64,000 bases of DNA from Polyangia bacterium (GTDB lineage: Bacteria; Myxococcota_A; Polyangia; Nannocystales; Nannocystaceae), in contig JAUIKS010000021.1 of NCBI GenBank assembly GCA_030430565.1, positions 1 through 64,000 of the forward strand, written 5' to 3'. The notes below the pieces were generated by a model. The model was not told where the DNA came from. It ran no database searches and was given only the letters and a program-made list of their open reading frames with translations. Position 1 is the first letter of the stretch. Each line of letters starts with the position of its first letter. Shown here one piece after another: positions 14,663 to 22,420 of this stretch. The position numbers and the translations under genes were made by a program.

Positions 14663-16321
14663 CTAGGGCGCGCCGTGTTCGAAGAGCTCGACGGTCGGCG
14701 CGAGGGTGAGGCGGGGTCGCGTGAGCGCGACGCGCCCGATCGCGTGGTCGCGCGCGACGAGCTCGAGGGTCATGGTCTCGGGGTCAGGTGCTGGGAGCTC
14801 GCTGAGCGCGGCCGCGTCGAGGCGCACGCGTCCGCCCGCGCCGGGCGTCACCGGCAACTCGGTCTCGGGGCGCTCGCGCCACCGCAGCGCGTAGCTCGGG
14901 GGCGGGGCGCCCTCGCGGGCGTCGGCGAGCCGGAGCCGGATGATCGGCGCGAGCGCGGGGTGCTCGCCCTCGCTGGGCGCGGCGCCGAGGACGATCGACG
15001 TCCAGCCCTCGGATCCGCGCCGGGTGTGCGCGCTCGCGGGCGCGGCGAGCTCGCCGTCGGGGCCCGCCGCCCAGAACAGCTCGCCCTCGTCGAGCTCGAG
15101 CGCGAGCCAGACGGGCGCGTCGGGGAGCTCCAGCGGCTCGTCGAGCGGCGCGCTCAGCCAGCGCAGCGCGGCGCCGGGCTCGAGGCTGAACTCGTGGGGG
15201 GCCGGGCGCTCGAGCGCGGCGCCGGGCCGCCCGTCGACGCCGCTGAGCAGCGTCACGCGGCCGACGGCCCCAGCCGCGCGGGCGCGCGCGAGGAGGTCGA
15301 CGCCGAGCAGCGTCTGGCCGCGGAGCGCGTCGGCGAGGCGCACGGCGGCCGCGTAGCCGCGACCGCAGCGGAGCGCGTGGGCGCAGTGAAGATCGTCGGG
15401 CGCCTCGCCGAGGGCGTGGCCGCCCGCGGGATCGCTGCGCAGGGTGAACTCGAGGGCGTGCGGGCGCGCGTCCAGCCGCGCGAGCGCGGCGCGGGCGGGC
15501 GGGCGCGCGGGCGGGATGTCGAGCGTGAGCGACTCCTGGCCGTCGAGCCATGTCGTGAGGACAGGCGCGTAGGTCAGCTGCAGGCGCGCGCGCTCGACCA
15601 GGCCAGGCGCGGAGGCGGAGATCTCGAGCTCGCGGATCCGGGCCTCGGCCTCGCGCGCGTCGCGGAGCGCGGCGCCGAGGCCCGGTCCGGCGGCGAGCGT
15701 GGCCCGGGGCTCGAGCGGCGTGGCGCGGTGAAACACCGGCGGGCCGCCGTCGACGCGCACCGTGAGGTCCGGGGGGTCAACGCGGGCGCGCAGCGACATC
15801 TGGGCGCTGGGCATCGCGGCGGTCGTCGGCGTGAACTTCTTCTCGTCGCCGACGAGCGTGCCGAGCTCGAGCATCAGGCGCGCGCCGCTGAGGGCCGGGA
15901 GCGCGGTCAATTTGCCGTCGAGCGCGATCGTGAGCTCCGGCGAGGCCGGGAACCACGGGCCGCCGGTCGAGAGCTTGAGGCGCGCGTAGGTGCCGGCGGC
16001 GCCGCTGGGGACGCGGAGCCGCGTCAGCGTCCGCGGGGCGCCCCAGTCAAACGCGACCCAGCCGGCGATCGTCGAGTCGGGCGCGGCGTCATCGGTGCGG
16101 GAGGACAGGTTGATGAGCTGGCTGAAGTTGACGCGCTCGTCGCAGGCCTCCAGCTCGAGCGCGGCGTCGAGCAGCGCGACGCCCGGGGCGAGCGAGACCG
16201 TGACGCGCAGCGCGTCGTCGCCGGCCCCGATCACGACGCCCGGGTAGGGGACGTCGTCCGCGTCGACCGCCGCGAGCGGGGTCGATGACTTGGCGTCGAA
16301 GCTGACCTGCGGGGCTGACAT
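14663..16321 (-). CDS. Large beta-rich structural protein of the injection system, unknown
   Basis: A 552-residue protein with no signal peptide. The N-terminal 140 residues resemble a carbohydrate-binding or F5/8-like beta-sandwich (PGVVIGAGDDALRVTVSLAPG, WVAFDWGAPRTLTRLRVPSG, YARLKLSTGGPWFPASPE). The central part has many short strands and the end carries another beta domain (YALRWRERPETELPV, RLTLAPTVELF). It sits between the S74 fibre and the second fibre-like gene, so it may be an exterior decoration or host-binding protein. No family is firmly recognised; carbohydrate binding is inference from the sandwich-like pattern. Confidence 0.55.
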   Translation of the reverse strand: MSAPQVSFDAKSSTPLAAVDADDVPYPGVVIGAGDDALRVTVSLAPGVALLDAALELEACDERVNFSQLINLSSRTDDAAPDSTIAGWVAFDWGAPRTLTRLRVPSGAAGTYARLKLSTGGPWFPASPELTIALDGKLTALPALSGARLMLELGTLVGDEKKFTPTTAAMPSAQMSLRARVDPPDLTVRVDGGPPVFHRATPLEPRATLAAGPGLGAALRDAREAEARIRELEISASAPGLVERARLQLTYAPVLTTWLDGQESLTLDIPPARPPARAALARLDARPHALEFTLRSDPAGGHALGEAPDDLHCAHALRCGRGYAAAVRLADALRGQTLLGVDLLARARAAGAVGRVTLLSGVDGRPGAALERPAPHEFSLEPGAALRWLSAPLDEPLELPDAPVWLALELDEGELFWAAGPDGELAAPASAHTRRGSEGWTSIVLGAAPSEGEHPALAPIIRLRLADAREGAPPPSYALRWRERPETELPVTPGAGGRVRLDAAALSELPAPDPETMTLELVARDHAIGRVALTRPRLTLAPTVELFEHGAP

Positions 16322-16355
16322 GGGCGCGCTGCTCTACCTTCGCTGGCGCGCCGGC

Positions 16356-17102
16356 TCAGGCGCCGCGCCCCCCGAGCGCCTGCAGCTGCGCGCGGGCGCC
16401 GGAGAGCTCGTCCTGCAGCGACTGCACGCGCGCGTGCAGGGCCTTGAAGGCCTCGACGAGCGGGACGACGAAGCCGGCGTAGTCGAGCGTCCGGTAGCCC
16501 TCTGGGTTGCGGCCGACGAGCTCGGGGAGCACCTCCTCGACCTCCTGGGCGAGGAAGCCGAGCTCGGCGGGGGCGTCGTCGCGCTCGATCCGGCGGAAGC
16601 GAACGCCGCGCAGCTGCAGCAGGCGGCCGAGCGGGTCGTCGATCGCGGCGACGTCGCGCTTGAGTCGCGCGTCGGAGAGGCTGCCGACGCGGTTCGCCTC
16701 GACCTTGCCCTTGTAGACGCGCATCGCGACCTCTTTGAAGTTCTTGAAGATGATCCCGTCCTCCGCCGCGGAGGTCTGGATCACCAGGCCGGCCTCGGTG
16801 TCGGCGGTCGAGAAGCGCAGCGTGGCGTTGCGGGTCTTGGCGCCGACGCGCGCGCTGCCCTCGATCGCGAGCTCGACGCCGACCGCGGCGTGCTTGCCGA
16901 TGTAGGCGTTGGCGCAGGAGAGCGACTGCGCGGCCGTGAGCGACTTGACCTTCAGCTCCGCGTCCGCGCCGATCGCGAGGCCGGAGTCGACGTCGCTGCG
17001 CAGCTCGGTCACGTCGTCGCGGATCCGGATCTGCATGTCGTTCCAGTCCGTCGCCAGCAGCGGGTCGCCGGCCGTTCGCGGTAGATATGGCTGTGTAGAC
17101 AT
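16356..17102 (-). CDS. Tail fibre with S74 self-cleaving chaperone domain
   Basis: A 248-residue fibre protein. Residues 1-45 attach to the baseplate region (DWNDMQIRIRDDVTELR), 50-135 form short beta repeats, and residues 141-248 are a peptidase S74 intramolecular chaperone. The Ser-Lys dyad is Ser143 and Lys148 in SLSDARLKRD, followed by the typical GFLAQEVEEVLPELV and LDYAGFVVPLVEAFKAL motifs. In phages this domain assembles a trimeric fibre and then cuts itself off. It is short for a fibre, so the mature stalk would be about 140 residues. The ATG is set where the unrelated shadow frame ends. It follows the I-like gene by 41 bases, as fibre genes do. Confidence 0.88.
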   Translation of the reverse strand: MSTQPYLPRTAGDPLLATDWNDMQIRIRDDVTELRSDVDSGLAIGADAELKVKSLTAAQSLSCANAYIGKHAAVGVELAIEGSARVGAKTRNATLRFSTADTEAGLVIQTSAAEDGIIFKNFKEVAMRVYKGKVEANRVGSLSDARLKRDVAAIDDPLGRLLQLRGVRFRRIERDDAPAELGFLAQEVEEVLPELVGRNPEGYRTLDYAGFVVPLVEAFKALHARVQSLQDELSGARAQLQALGGRGA

Positions 17103-17143
17103 GTCGTCTCTCCAGTGTGCGGGCAGGGTCGTTCGTGGGGTCG

Positions 17144-18547
17144 CTAGCCGAACAGCGTGTGGTCGAAGGCGTGGAGGTCGAATTCGCCGGCGACGAGCGG
17201 GGGTCGATCGCCGGGCGTGAGCGCGTCGCCGAGGTGCACGGCGTAGTCGCGGGCGGGCGGGCGCTCGCCGACCGAGATCGCGTCGCGCTCGCGGCTCGCC
17301 AGCGCGACGCTCCCGACTCGATCGGCGAGCGTGAACTCGTCGCGCAGCTCGGGGATGTAGGCCTCGAGCTCGGCGCGCACGCCGGCGGCGCGGCCCGAGT
17401 CGATGGCGCGCCGCAGCAGCGCGAACAGGCGGTCGAGGTCGGCGGTGCCGTCGTCCTCGTCGCGGTGCACGTGCCACGGGACCACCGACGCCGGCACGCG
17501 CACGCGGAAGCTCGCGGGTGTCCACTCGGTCCAGCGAAGCTCGAGGTCCGCGAGCGGCAGCGCGACGTCGGGGAGCTCCTCCTCCGCGAGCGCGTGCGCG
17601 ACCAGCTCAGCCGCGTCGGGGCGGGCGGCGACGAAGCCCGCGAGCGCGTCTTTGTCGGTGAGCGTGAACCGCCAGTGGTTCACGCCGCGCGGGAGCTCGG
17701 GGAGCTCGCCGAGGGAGAATTTTGAGAACCGCGCCGCGTCGGGGTCGTCGAGGCCGGCGCCGAAGACCGCGCCGTCCTCGTCGAAGTAGAAGGGGTCGGT
17801 CACGAACACCGGGACCTGGGCGGGGCGGCCGTCGACCAGCGGCGCGCGGCCGCGACGCAGCGTGATCGTCTGCCCGGCGGCGACCGAGCCCGCGAAGGTG
17901 ATCAGCAGTCCCGACTCGGCGTGCTCGAGGCTCGGGACGTGTAGCGCCTCGCGGGCGGTGATGATGATCTCGGGGGTCGCCGCGACCATGCTGCGGTTCG
18001 TGAGCTGAACGCCGCGACCGCGGACGACGGACGAGAAGCTCGCCGAGCTCGTGACGCGCGGGTTGTCGACGAGCTCGACGCGGGTCTGGACGGGGCCGCC
18101 GGTGGTGCGTGTCGTGAAGTTCGCGACCGCGGTCCAGCCGTCCTCGGCCGAGCCCTCCCAGTGGATCGAAGGTGGCGTTTCAGACAGGTAGGCGAGCGCG
18201 ATCAGGCGCAGGATCGCGGGCGCGGTCGTCAGCCCGTCGCGGTGGATCGCGACGTACTCGCGCAGGTGCCTCCGGTACGCCTCGCTGGTCTCGCCGCGCG
18301 TGGGCGCGAGCCCGAAGGCGGCGCCGTAGCGGCCGAGGTCGCTGTGGCGGGCGTCGGCGAGCTCGGCGTCCGCGGGCCAGCCCTCGGCGAGCGCGTACCA
18401 GCGCGATCGGAGCAGCCGCGTCACGCCGGACTCCATCGCGCCCATCTCGGTCGCCAGCGCCAGCAGCAGGCGCCGGACGTTGTCGCCGCCCTGGAGCACG
18501 CGCGGCAGGTGCTCGGCCATCCGGCCGGCGCGACGCTTCGGGATCAC
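17144..18547 (-). CDS. Tail protein I-like baseplate component
   Basis: A 467-residue protein directly after the J-like gene, with which it overlaps by GTGA. The N-terminus (RMAEHLPRVLQGGDNVRRLLLALATEM, then VTRLLRSRWYALAEGW and DLGRYGAAFGL) matches the opening pattern of phage tail protein I / Mu gp48-type proteins, where cohort length and the following helical domain build the inner wedge. The segment RRHLREYVAIHRDGLTTAPAI fits a second helical part. The remainder is longer than in phage relatives (usually about 200 residues) and is beta-rich, possibly carrying the fibre attachment site. Confidence 0.7.
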   Translation of the reverse strand: MIPKRRAGRMAEHLPRVLQGGDNVRRLLLALATEMGAMESGVTRLLRSRWYALAEGWPADAELADARHSDLGRYGAAFGLAPTRGETSEAYRRHLREYVAIHRDGLTTAPAILRLIALAYLSETPPSIHWEGSAEDGWTAVANFTTRTTGGPVQTRVELVDNPRVTSSASFSSVVRGRGVQLTNRSMVAATPEIIITAREALHVPSLEHAESGLLITFAGSVAAGQTITLRRGRAPLVDGRPAQVPVFVTDPFYFDEDGAVFGAGLDDPDAARFSKFSLGELPELPRGVNHWRFTLTDKDALAGFVAARPDAAELVAHALAEEELPDVALPLADLELRWTEWTPASFRVRVPASVVPWHVHRDEDDGTADLDRLFALLRRAIDSGRAAGVRAELEAYIPELRDEFTLADRVGSVALASRERDAISVGERPPARDYAVHLGDALTPGDRPPLVAGEFDLHAFDHTLFG

Positions 18548-20109
18548 GCGCCGCCTCCGTCGGAGACCGTGGTGAGCTCGCCGAGCTCGACGCGCAGCGC
18601 CCCGCGCGGGAGCGCGACCTCGGTGGGCGCGTCGTCCTCCGGCTGCGTGGCGCGCAGGAGCTCGGTCATCGCGCCGCCGATCACGACCGTCAGCGCGACC
18701 ACGGCCTCCGGCGCGACCGAGGCGTCGACGAGGTGCGGGTCGAGCTCGGCGAGCGAGATCGGGGTGGGCTCGGCGCCGCCGGCGCTCGCGGACTTCGCCG
18801 CGCCGTAGTTCGTGAGCGCCTCTCGGACCGCGGTCTTGAGCGCCTCCTCGTCGTCCTCCTCGGCGAGCGAGAGCACGAGGTCGAGCTCGACCACGGTGAT
18901 CTGGGCGCGGACGATCACGGGTCGCCAGTAGCCCTCGCGGGTCGCGACCGCCTCGTCCTCGCGGACGAGCCAGCGGTCGTTGGAGAGCGCGCGCGGGCGC
19001 GTGTCGACGGCCTCGGGGCCGTCGCCGTGCTTCGCGATCTGGGTGTGGGTCGTGAACTGCATCGAGATCGGCGTGAGCACCTCGGAGACGCCGGGGTGGG
19101 CGTAGAGCGCGGCCTCGAGCTTGCGGCTGATGATCGGCTCGCCGACGCGCACGCTCGCGGCGTAGCGGGTGAGCGCGTCTCGCAGCTCATCAGCGAGCTG
19201 CGCGAAGCCCTCGGCGTCGAGCTCGGCGTCGACGGGCGCGATCTCGATCCTCGGGACCATGTAGAGCGTGTCGAGCAGCTTGATCTCGACGCGCACGCCG
19301 GCGGCCTTGGAGCGACGGACCGCGCGCTCGATCTCGACGATGCGCTCGGCGGCCTCGGGGTCACTGATCCGCAGCTCGAGCTGTCCCGGAGGACCTTCTT
19401 CGCGCTCGACGACCTCGACCTGGCGCAGGCCGCACTCGCGAACGGCGGCCTCGATCGCCTCGGCGGTCCCGCGCTGGGACTCGCGCAGTACGGTGCGGGC
19501 GCGCGCGCGCAGGTTGTCGTCGGTCTCCTCGGCGCTGGTGCGCACGATCGGCTCGGGGTTGCGCAGGCGCTCCACGCCCAGCACCGGGCGCGGCATGATC
19601 GTCAGCGTGTCGGGGTCGAGCACGTCGGGGGCGCCCGTCGGCTCGGCGTCGGTGACGACCTCCTGCACGCGGACGAGCGCGCGTGTTTGTCCGCGCTCGA
19701 TGGTCGCGTCCTCGACGGTTTCGAACAGCGGCACGCTCCCGGTCTCGCGCGCCCCGGTGACGCGACGGCCCGCCGGGATCACGATGTCGTGGGGCGCGGG
19801 CGAGAGCCGCGAGAACTCGACCTTGCCCTCGAGCCGCCCGGCGCGGGCGCGGTCGATGCCGAGGATCGCGACTACGTTGTCCAGCGCCGCCCCCTCGGCG
19901 GAGTCGACGAAGCCCGAGCGGTGCGCGTGCTGCAAGATCGCGTAGAAGGTCGCCATCTCGCGGGCGTAGGCCTCGGTCAGGTTGCGCGCGACCCCGCCGA
20001 CGTGGGTGTCGGCGTGGACGCCGAGGGCCACGCGCAGATGCCCCAGCAGGCGCTCTACGGTGCCGCTGAAGCTCGTGTCTTCGGGGGAGAGTGGGTCGGC
20101 GGTCGTCAT
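18544..20109 (-). CDS. Baseplate J-like protein
   Basis: A 521-residue baseplate wedge protein. The N-terminal part (FYAILQHAHRSGFVDSAEGAALDN, VVAILGIDRARAG, FSRLSPAPHDIVIPAGRRVTG) is characteristic of the Baseplate J-like family: a helix, then the LDxxxxxxGxxR element, then a beta domain introduced by IPAG. The segment SAEETDDNLRARARTVLRESQRGTAEAIEAAV is the next typical block. Usual length is 350-400 residues, so there is an extended C-terminal third. In phages this forms the wedge ring around the hub. Start codon ATG. It precedes the I-like gene, the conserved order. Confidence 0.9.
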   Translation of the reverse strand: MTTADPLSPEDTSFSGTVERLLGHLRVALGVHADTHVGGVARNLTEAYAREMATFYAILQHAHRSGFVDSAEGAALDNVVAILGIDRARAGRLEGKVEFSRLSPAPHDIVIPAGRRVTGARETGSVPLFETVEDATIERGQTRALVRVQEVVTDAEPTGAPDVLDPDTLTIMPRPVLGVERLRNPEPIVRTSAEETDDNLRARARTVLRESQRGTAEAIEAAVRECGLRQVEVVEREEGPPGQLELRISDPEAAERIVEIERAVRRSKAAGVRVEIKLLDTLYMVPRIEIAPVDAELDAEGFAQLADELRDALTRYAASVRVGEPIISRKLEAALYAHPGVSEVLTPISMQFTTHTQIAKHGDGPEAVDTRPRALSNDRWLVREDEAVATREGYWRPVIVRAQITVVELDLVLSLAEEDDEEALKTAVREALTNYGAAKSASAGGAEPTPISLAELDPHLVDASVAPEAVVALTVVIGGAMTELLRATQPEDDAPTEVALPRGALRVELGELTTVSDGGGA

Positions 20110-20124
20110 CGGTGGTCTCGCGCG

Positions 20125-20595
20125 CTAGAGCGTGATCTCCCAGGTCACGGCGACGCTCATGTTGGCGCCCTTGTTGATCACCGGGAAGGTCGCGCGGTTG
20201 AACAGCGTCGCCGGCGCGCCGCCGATCGGCGTCACGAAGATGCCGGCCTCCACGAGCGCGTGCGCCTCGCCCTCGGGCAGCGTCGCGTGGATGCGAGCGA
20301 TGATCGCCTGCTCCGCGTCGTCGTACTCGACGCCCTGGCTGACCGCGGGCACGCGCATGCTCTCGCTCTCGAGCGCGCTGTCGTCGATCGACGGCGCGTT
20401 GTCGCCGAGGCCGGCGGCGAGCTCGAGGCTCGAGGCGATGGCCTCGTGCGCGCCGGTCAGCAGCTCCGCGAGCAGCTGACGGCCCGCGCGCGTGATCAGG
20501 TTGTCGATCCGGCGGCGCTCGAGGACCGCGCCGCCCTCGCCGAGGAGCGTGAGGTTGAGGACGCCGCGGATCCGCGCTTGTTCACGTATGGCCAT
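20125..20595 (-). CDS. Tail-associated protein, unknown
   Basis: A 156-residue protein. The ATG opening MAIREQARIRGVLNLTLLG is chosen because it follows an 86-base non-coding gap; a longer open frame lies inside the gp25-like gene. The protein has an initial beta segment, a helix (RQLLAELLTGAHEAIASSLELAAG) and a set of strands (AIIARIHATLP, HALVEAGIFV, ATLFNRATFPVINKGANMSVAVTWEITL). The last pattern, ending in a strand with VTWEI, is one I have seen in phage tail proteins of unknown function. It sits between gp25-like and J-like genes. Confidence 0.65.
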   Translation of the reverse strand: MAIREQARIRGVLNLTLLGEGGAVLERRRIDNLITRAGRQLLAELLTGAHEAIASSLELAAGLGDNAPSIDDSALESESMRVPAVSQGVEYDDAEQAIIARIHATLPEGEAHALVEAGIFVTPIGGAPATLFNRATFPVINKGANMSVAVTWEITL

Positions 20596-20681
20596 GGTCT
20601 GGGTGCTCCGTGTGCGTTGCTCGTAGGTGGTGGGTTGGTCGGGTGGTTGAAGAGTCAGGTCAGGTATAGGGGCGCGCGAGC

Positions 20682-21119
20682 TCAGCGGAGGTCGAGCGCG
20701 AGCGAGACGTCGACGCGCGCGCCCGAGACCGCGACGACCTCGGCGAAGATCTCGACGGCGCCGGGGACCGCCGGGTGCGGCTGCACGCGCACGCTGGTGA
20801 GGGTGTCGACCCGCGGATCCTCGCGCAGCACTTTTCGCACGTAGCGGCGCAGCAGGCCGAGGTTGGGGCGATCGAGGGGCTCGCCGATCAGCTCGTGCAC
20901 GCGGCTGCCGTAGCGCGGGTGACCGAGGCCGGTCAGCTCGCCGCGGTGCACCAGCAGGCGCAGGGTCAGCGCCTGCCCGAGGTTGTCGAGGCCGCCGCAG
21001 GTTTCGAAGTCCTCGTCCGCCCACACGAGGTCCGCGCCGTCCTCCCGCAGCTCGACCCGCAGGTCGACGCCGAGGTGCGCGAGCGCGTCCGCGGTGACGA
21101 TGGGTCGCCCGGCGCTCAC
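20682..21119 (-). CDS. GpW/gp25-like baseplate wedge protein
   Basis: A 145-residue protein, starting at a GTG that overlaps the preceding stop (GTGA). The pattern of gp25-like proteins is visible: an N-terminal D-L-R-V beginning, GQALTLRLLVHRGELTGLGHPRYGSRVHELIGEP, LLRRYVRKVLREDPRVDTLTSV and VEIFAEVVAVSGARVDVSLALDL. In contractile tails gp25 anchors the first sheath ring to the baseplate. The GELxxxPxYGSxxxxxxG block is the family hallmark. Neighbours on either side are the candidate tip protein and a small tail protein. Confidence 0.85.
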   Translation of the reverse strand: MSAGRPIVTADALAHLGVDLRVELREDGADLVWADEDFETCGGLDNLGQALTLRLLVHRGELTGLGHPRYGSRVHELIGEPLDRPNLGLLRRYVRKVLREDPRVDTLTSVRVQPHPAVPGAVEIFAEVVAVSGARVDVSLALDLR

Positions 21120-21766
21120 ATCAACCTCCCGGGGCCGGCCGTCGCGGCGGGCGTGCAGGGGATGCCCGGCGCGACCATCAGCCGCGCGACGCACTGGGTC
21201 AGCGCGTTGGCGATCGTCTCCGCGATCGCGCCGGCGAGATCGCCCGCGTTCTCGCCCCGCACGCCCTCAGCCTGCAGCATGCCCGAGACGATGGGCTCGA
21301 GCGCGCCCTTGGCCGGCGCGGGCCCCTGCAGCATCCCGGGGCTCGCGGTCGCGCCCCCGGCGATCGCGAGGCCGGGGGCGACCATGACCTGCGCGGTGAA
21401 CAACATGATCGCCTGCGCGAGCGACTTCCCGATCGCCTTGCCGAGGCCGGGCGCGTCCTCGCCCTGCAGCCCCTCGGCCGCGATCATGCCTTGGCAAATC
21501 GGCTCGAGCGCGCTCGCGTCAGGGCCCCCGGCGGGGGGCGGCAGCAGCATGCCCGGCGCGAGCGTGCTGCCCGAGAGCGCAGGTGGGGGCGCGGCCGCGG
21601 CGATGCCGGGGGCGACCATGGCCTGGCTCGAGAACAGGGTCAGCGCCTGCGCCGTCGCGCCGCCCAGCGCCTTGGCGAGCTTGGGCGCGTCCTCGCCCTG
21701 CAGGCCGGCGCTCTGCAGCGCGCCGCTGGCCATGGCCTCGATCTCGCTGGCGGTCGGTGTCGGCAT
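21116..21766 (-). CDS. Triple-repeat protein next to spike, candidate spike tip
   Basis: A 216-residue protein built of three related units at residues 8-54, 87-132 and 156-202. Each has a short helix, G-x-x-G-E-D/N-A, a second helix (AKALGGATAQALTLF, GKAIGKSLAQAIMLF, AGAIAETIANALTQC) and the closing motif MVAPGI or MVAPGL. Linkers of Pro/Ala/Gly separate the units. It lies between the gpV-like spike gene and the gp25-like gene, where PAAR tip proteins occur in related systems. No PAAR domain or metal ligand is visible. A role as tip or as a hub plug is an inference from position and from the threefold internal repeat. Confidence 0.6.
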   Translation of the reverse strand: MPTPTASEIEAMASGALQSAGLQGEDAPKLAKALGGATAQALTLFSSQAMVAPGIAAAAPPPALSGSTLAPGMLLPPPAGGPDASALEPICQGMIAAEGLQGEDAPGLGKAIGKSLAQAIMLFTAQVMVAPGLAIAGGATASPGMLQGPAPAKGALEPIVSGMLQAEGVRGENAGDLAGAIAETIANALTQCVARLMVAPGIPCTPAATAGPGRLM

Positions 21767-21782
21767 CAGTCCGCGTCGTCCC

Positions 21783-22418
21783 CTAGCCCTTGGCCTTGAC
21801 GGTCTCCGAGCCGATCAGCGGCGCGCCGGTGAAGTAGCACTTGTGGCTCATGGTCGTGATCACGCCGCCGCCGCCCGCGCCGAGCTCGATGTTGCCCGAG
21901 GCGTCGACCACACAGTCCGCGCACTTCAGCTGCACGTTGCCGTCGACCTCGATCGAGAGGTCCGCCGGGCCCTTGACCTCGATGGCGTCGCTCTCGCGGA
22001 CCGTCACGACCGTGTCGCCCGCGGTGATCACCACCGACTGCTCCGCGTCGATCGCGATCGAGCTCTTGCCGGCCAGCGGCGACTCGACCCGCCACTCGTC
22101 GCCGGCGTGCACCGGCGGGTTGGCCTCGTCCGAGTACAGGCGCCCGATCACGATCGGGCGGTTGGGGTCGCCGCCGACGTAGGTCAGCAGCACGAGGTCG
22201 CCGACCTGCGGCGCGCTGACCATGCCGACGTGCGGGGTCGCCATCGGCACGCGTCGCAGCTCGAGCTCGCTCTCGCGCAGGCGCACCGTGCACTCGTAGT
22301 TGTGCGCGTCGTCCTCCTCGTGCGGGAACACGCTCGTGACGACCGCGAGCTCGCCGAGCCGCAGCGCCTTGAGCTCGTCGCGCACGATCGCGCGGATGAT
22401 GTCGACCAGGTCGCTCAT
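21783..22418 (-). CDS. GpV/gp45-like baseplate spike protein
   Basis: A 211-residue spike. Residues 20-110 form the gp5/VgrG-type OB fold (LGELAVVTSVFPHEEDDAHNYECTV and QVGDLVLLTYVGGDPNRPIVIGRLY). Residues 125-195 hold short repeats expected of a trimeric beta-helix (SIAIDAEQSVVITAGDTVVTV, DLSIEVDGNVQLKC, GNIELGAGGGGVITTMS). In contractile tails a trimer of this protein forms the piercing needle. The ATG lies three bases after the 688-aa gene stop. It is separate from the hub gene, as in Mu-like phages and unlike VgrG, where hub and spike are fused. Confidence 0.88.
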   Translation of the reverse strand: MSDLVDIIRAIVRDELKALRLGELAVVTSVFPHEEDDAHNYECTVRLRESELELRRVPMATPHVGMVSAPQVGDLVLLTYVGGDPNRPIVIGRLYSDEANPPVHAGDEWRVESPLAGKSSIAIDAEQSVVITAGDTVVTVRESDAIEVKGPADLSIEVDGNVQLKCADCVVDASGNIELGAGGGGVITTMSHKCYFTGAPLIGSETVKAKG

Positions 22419-22420
22419 GC

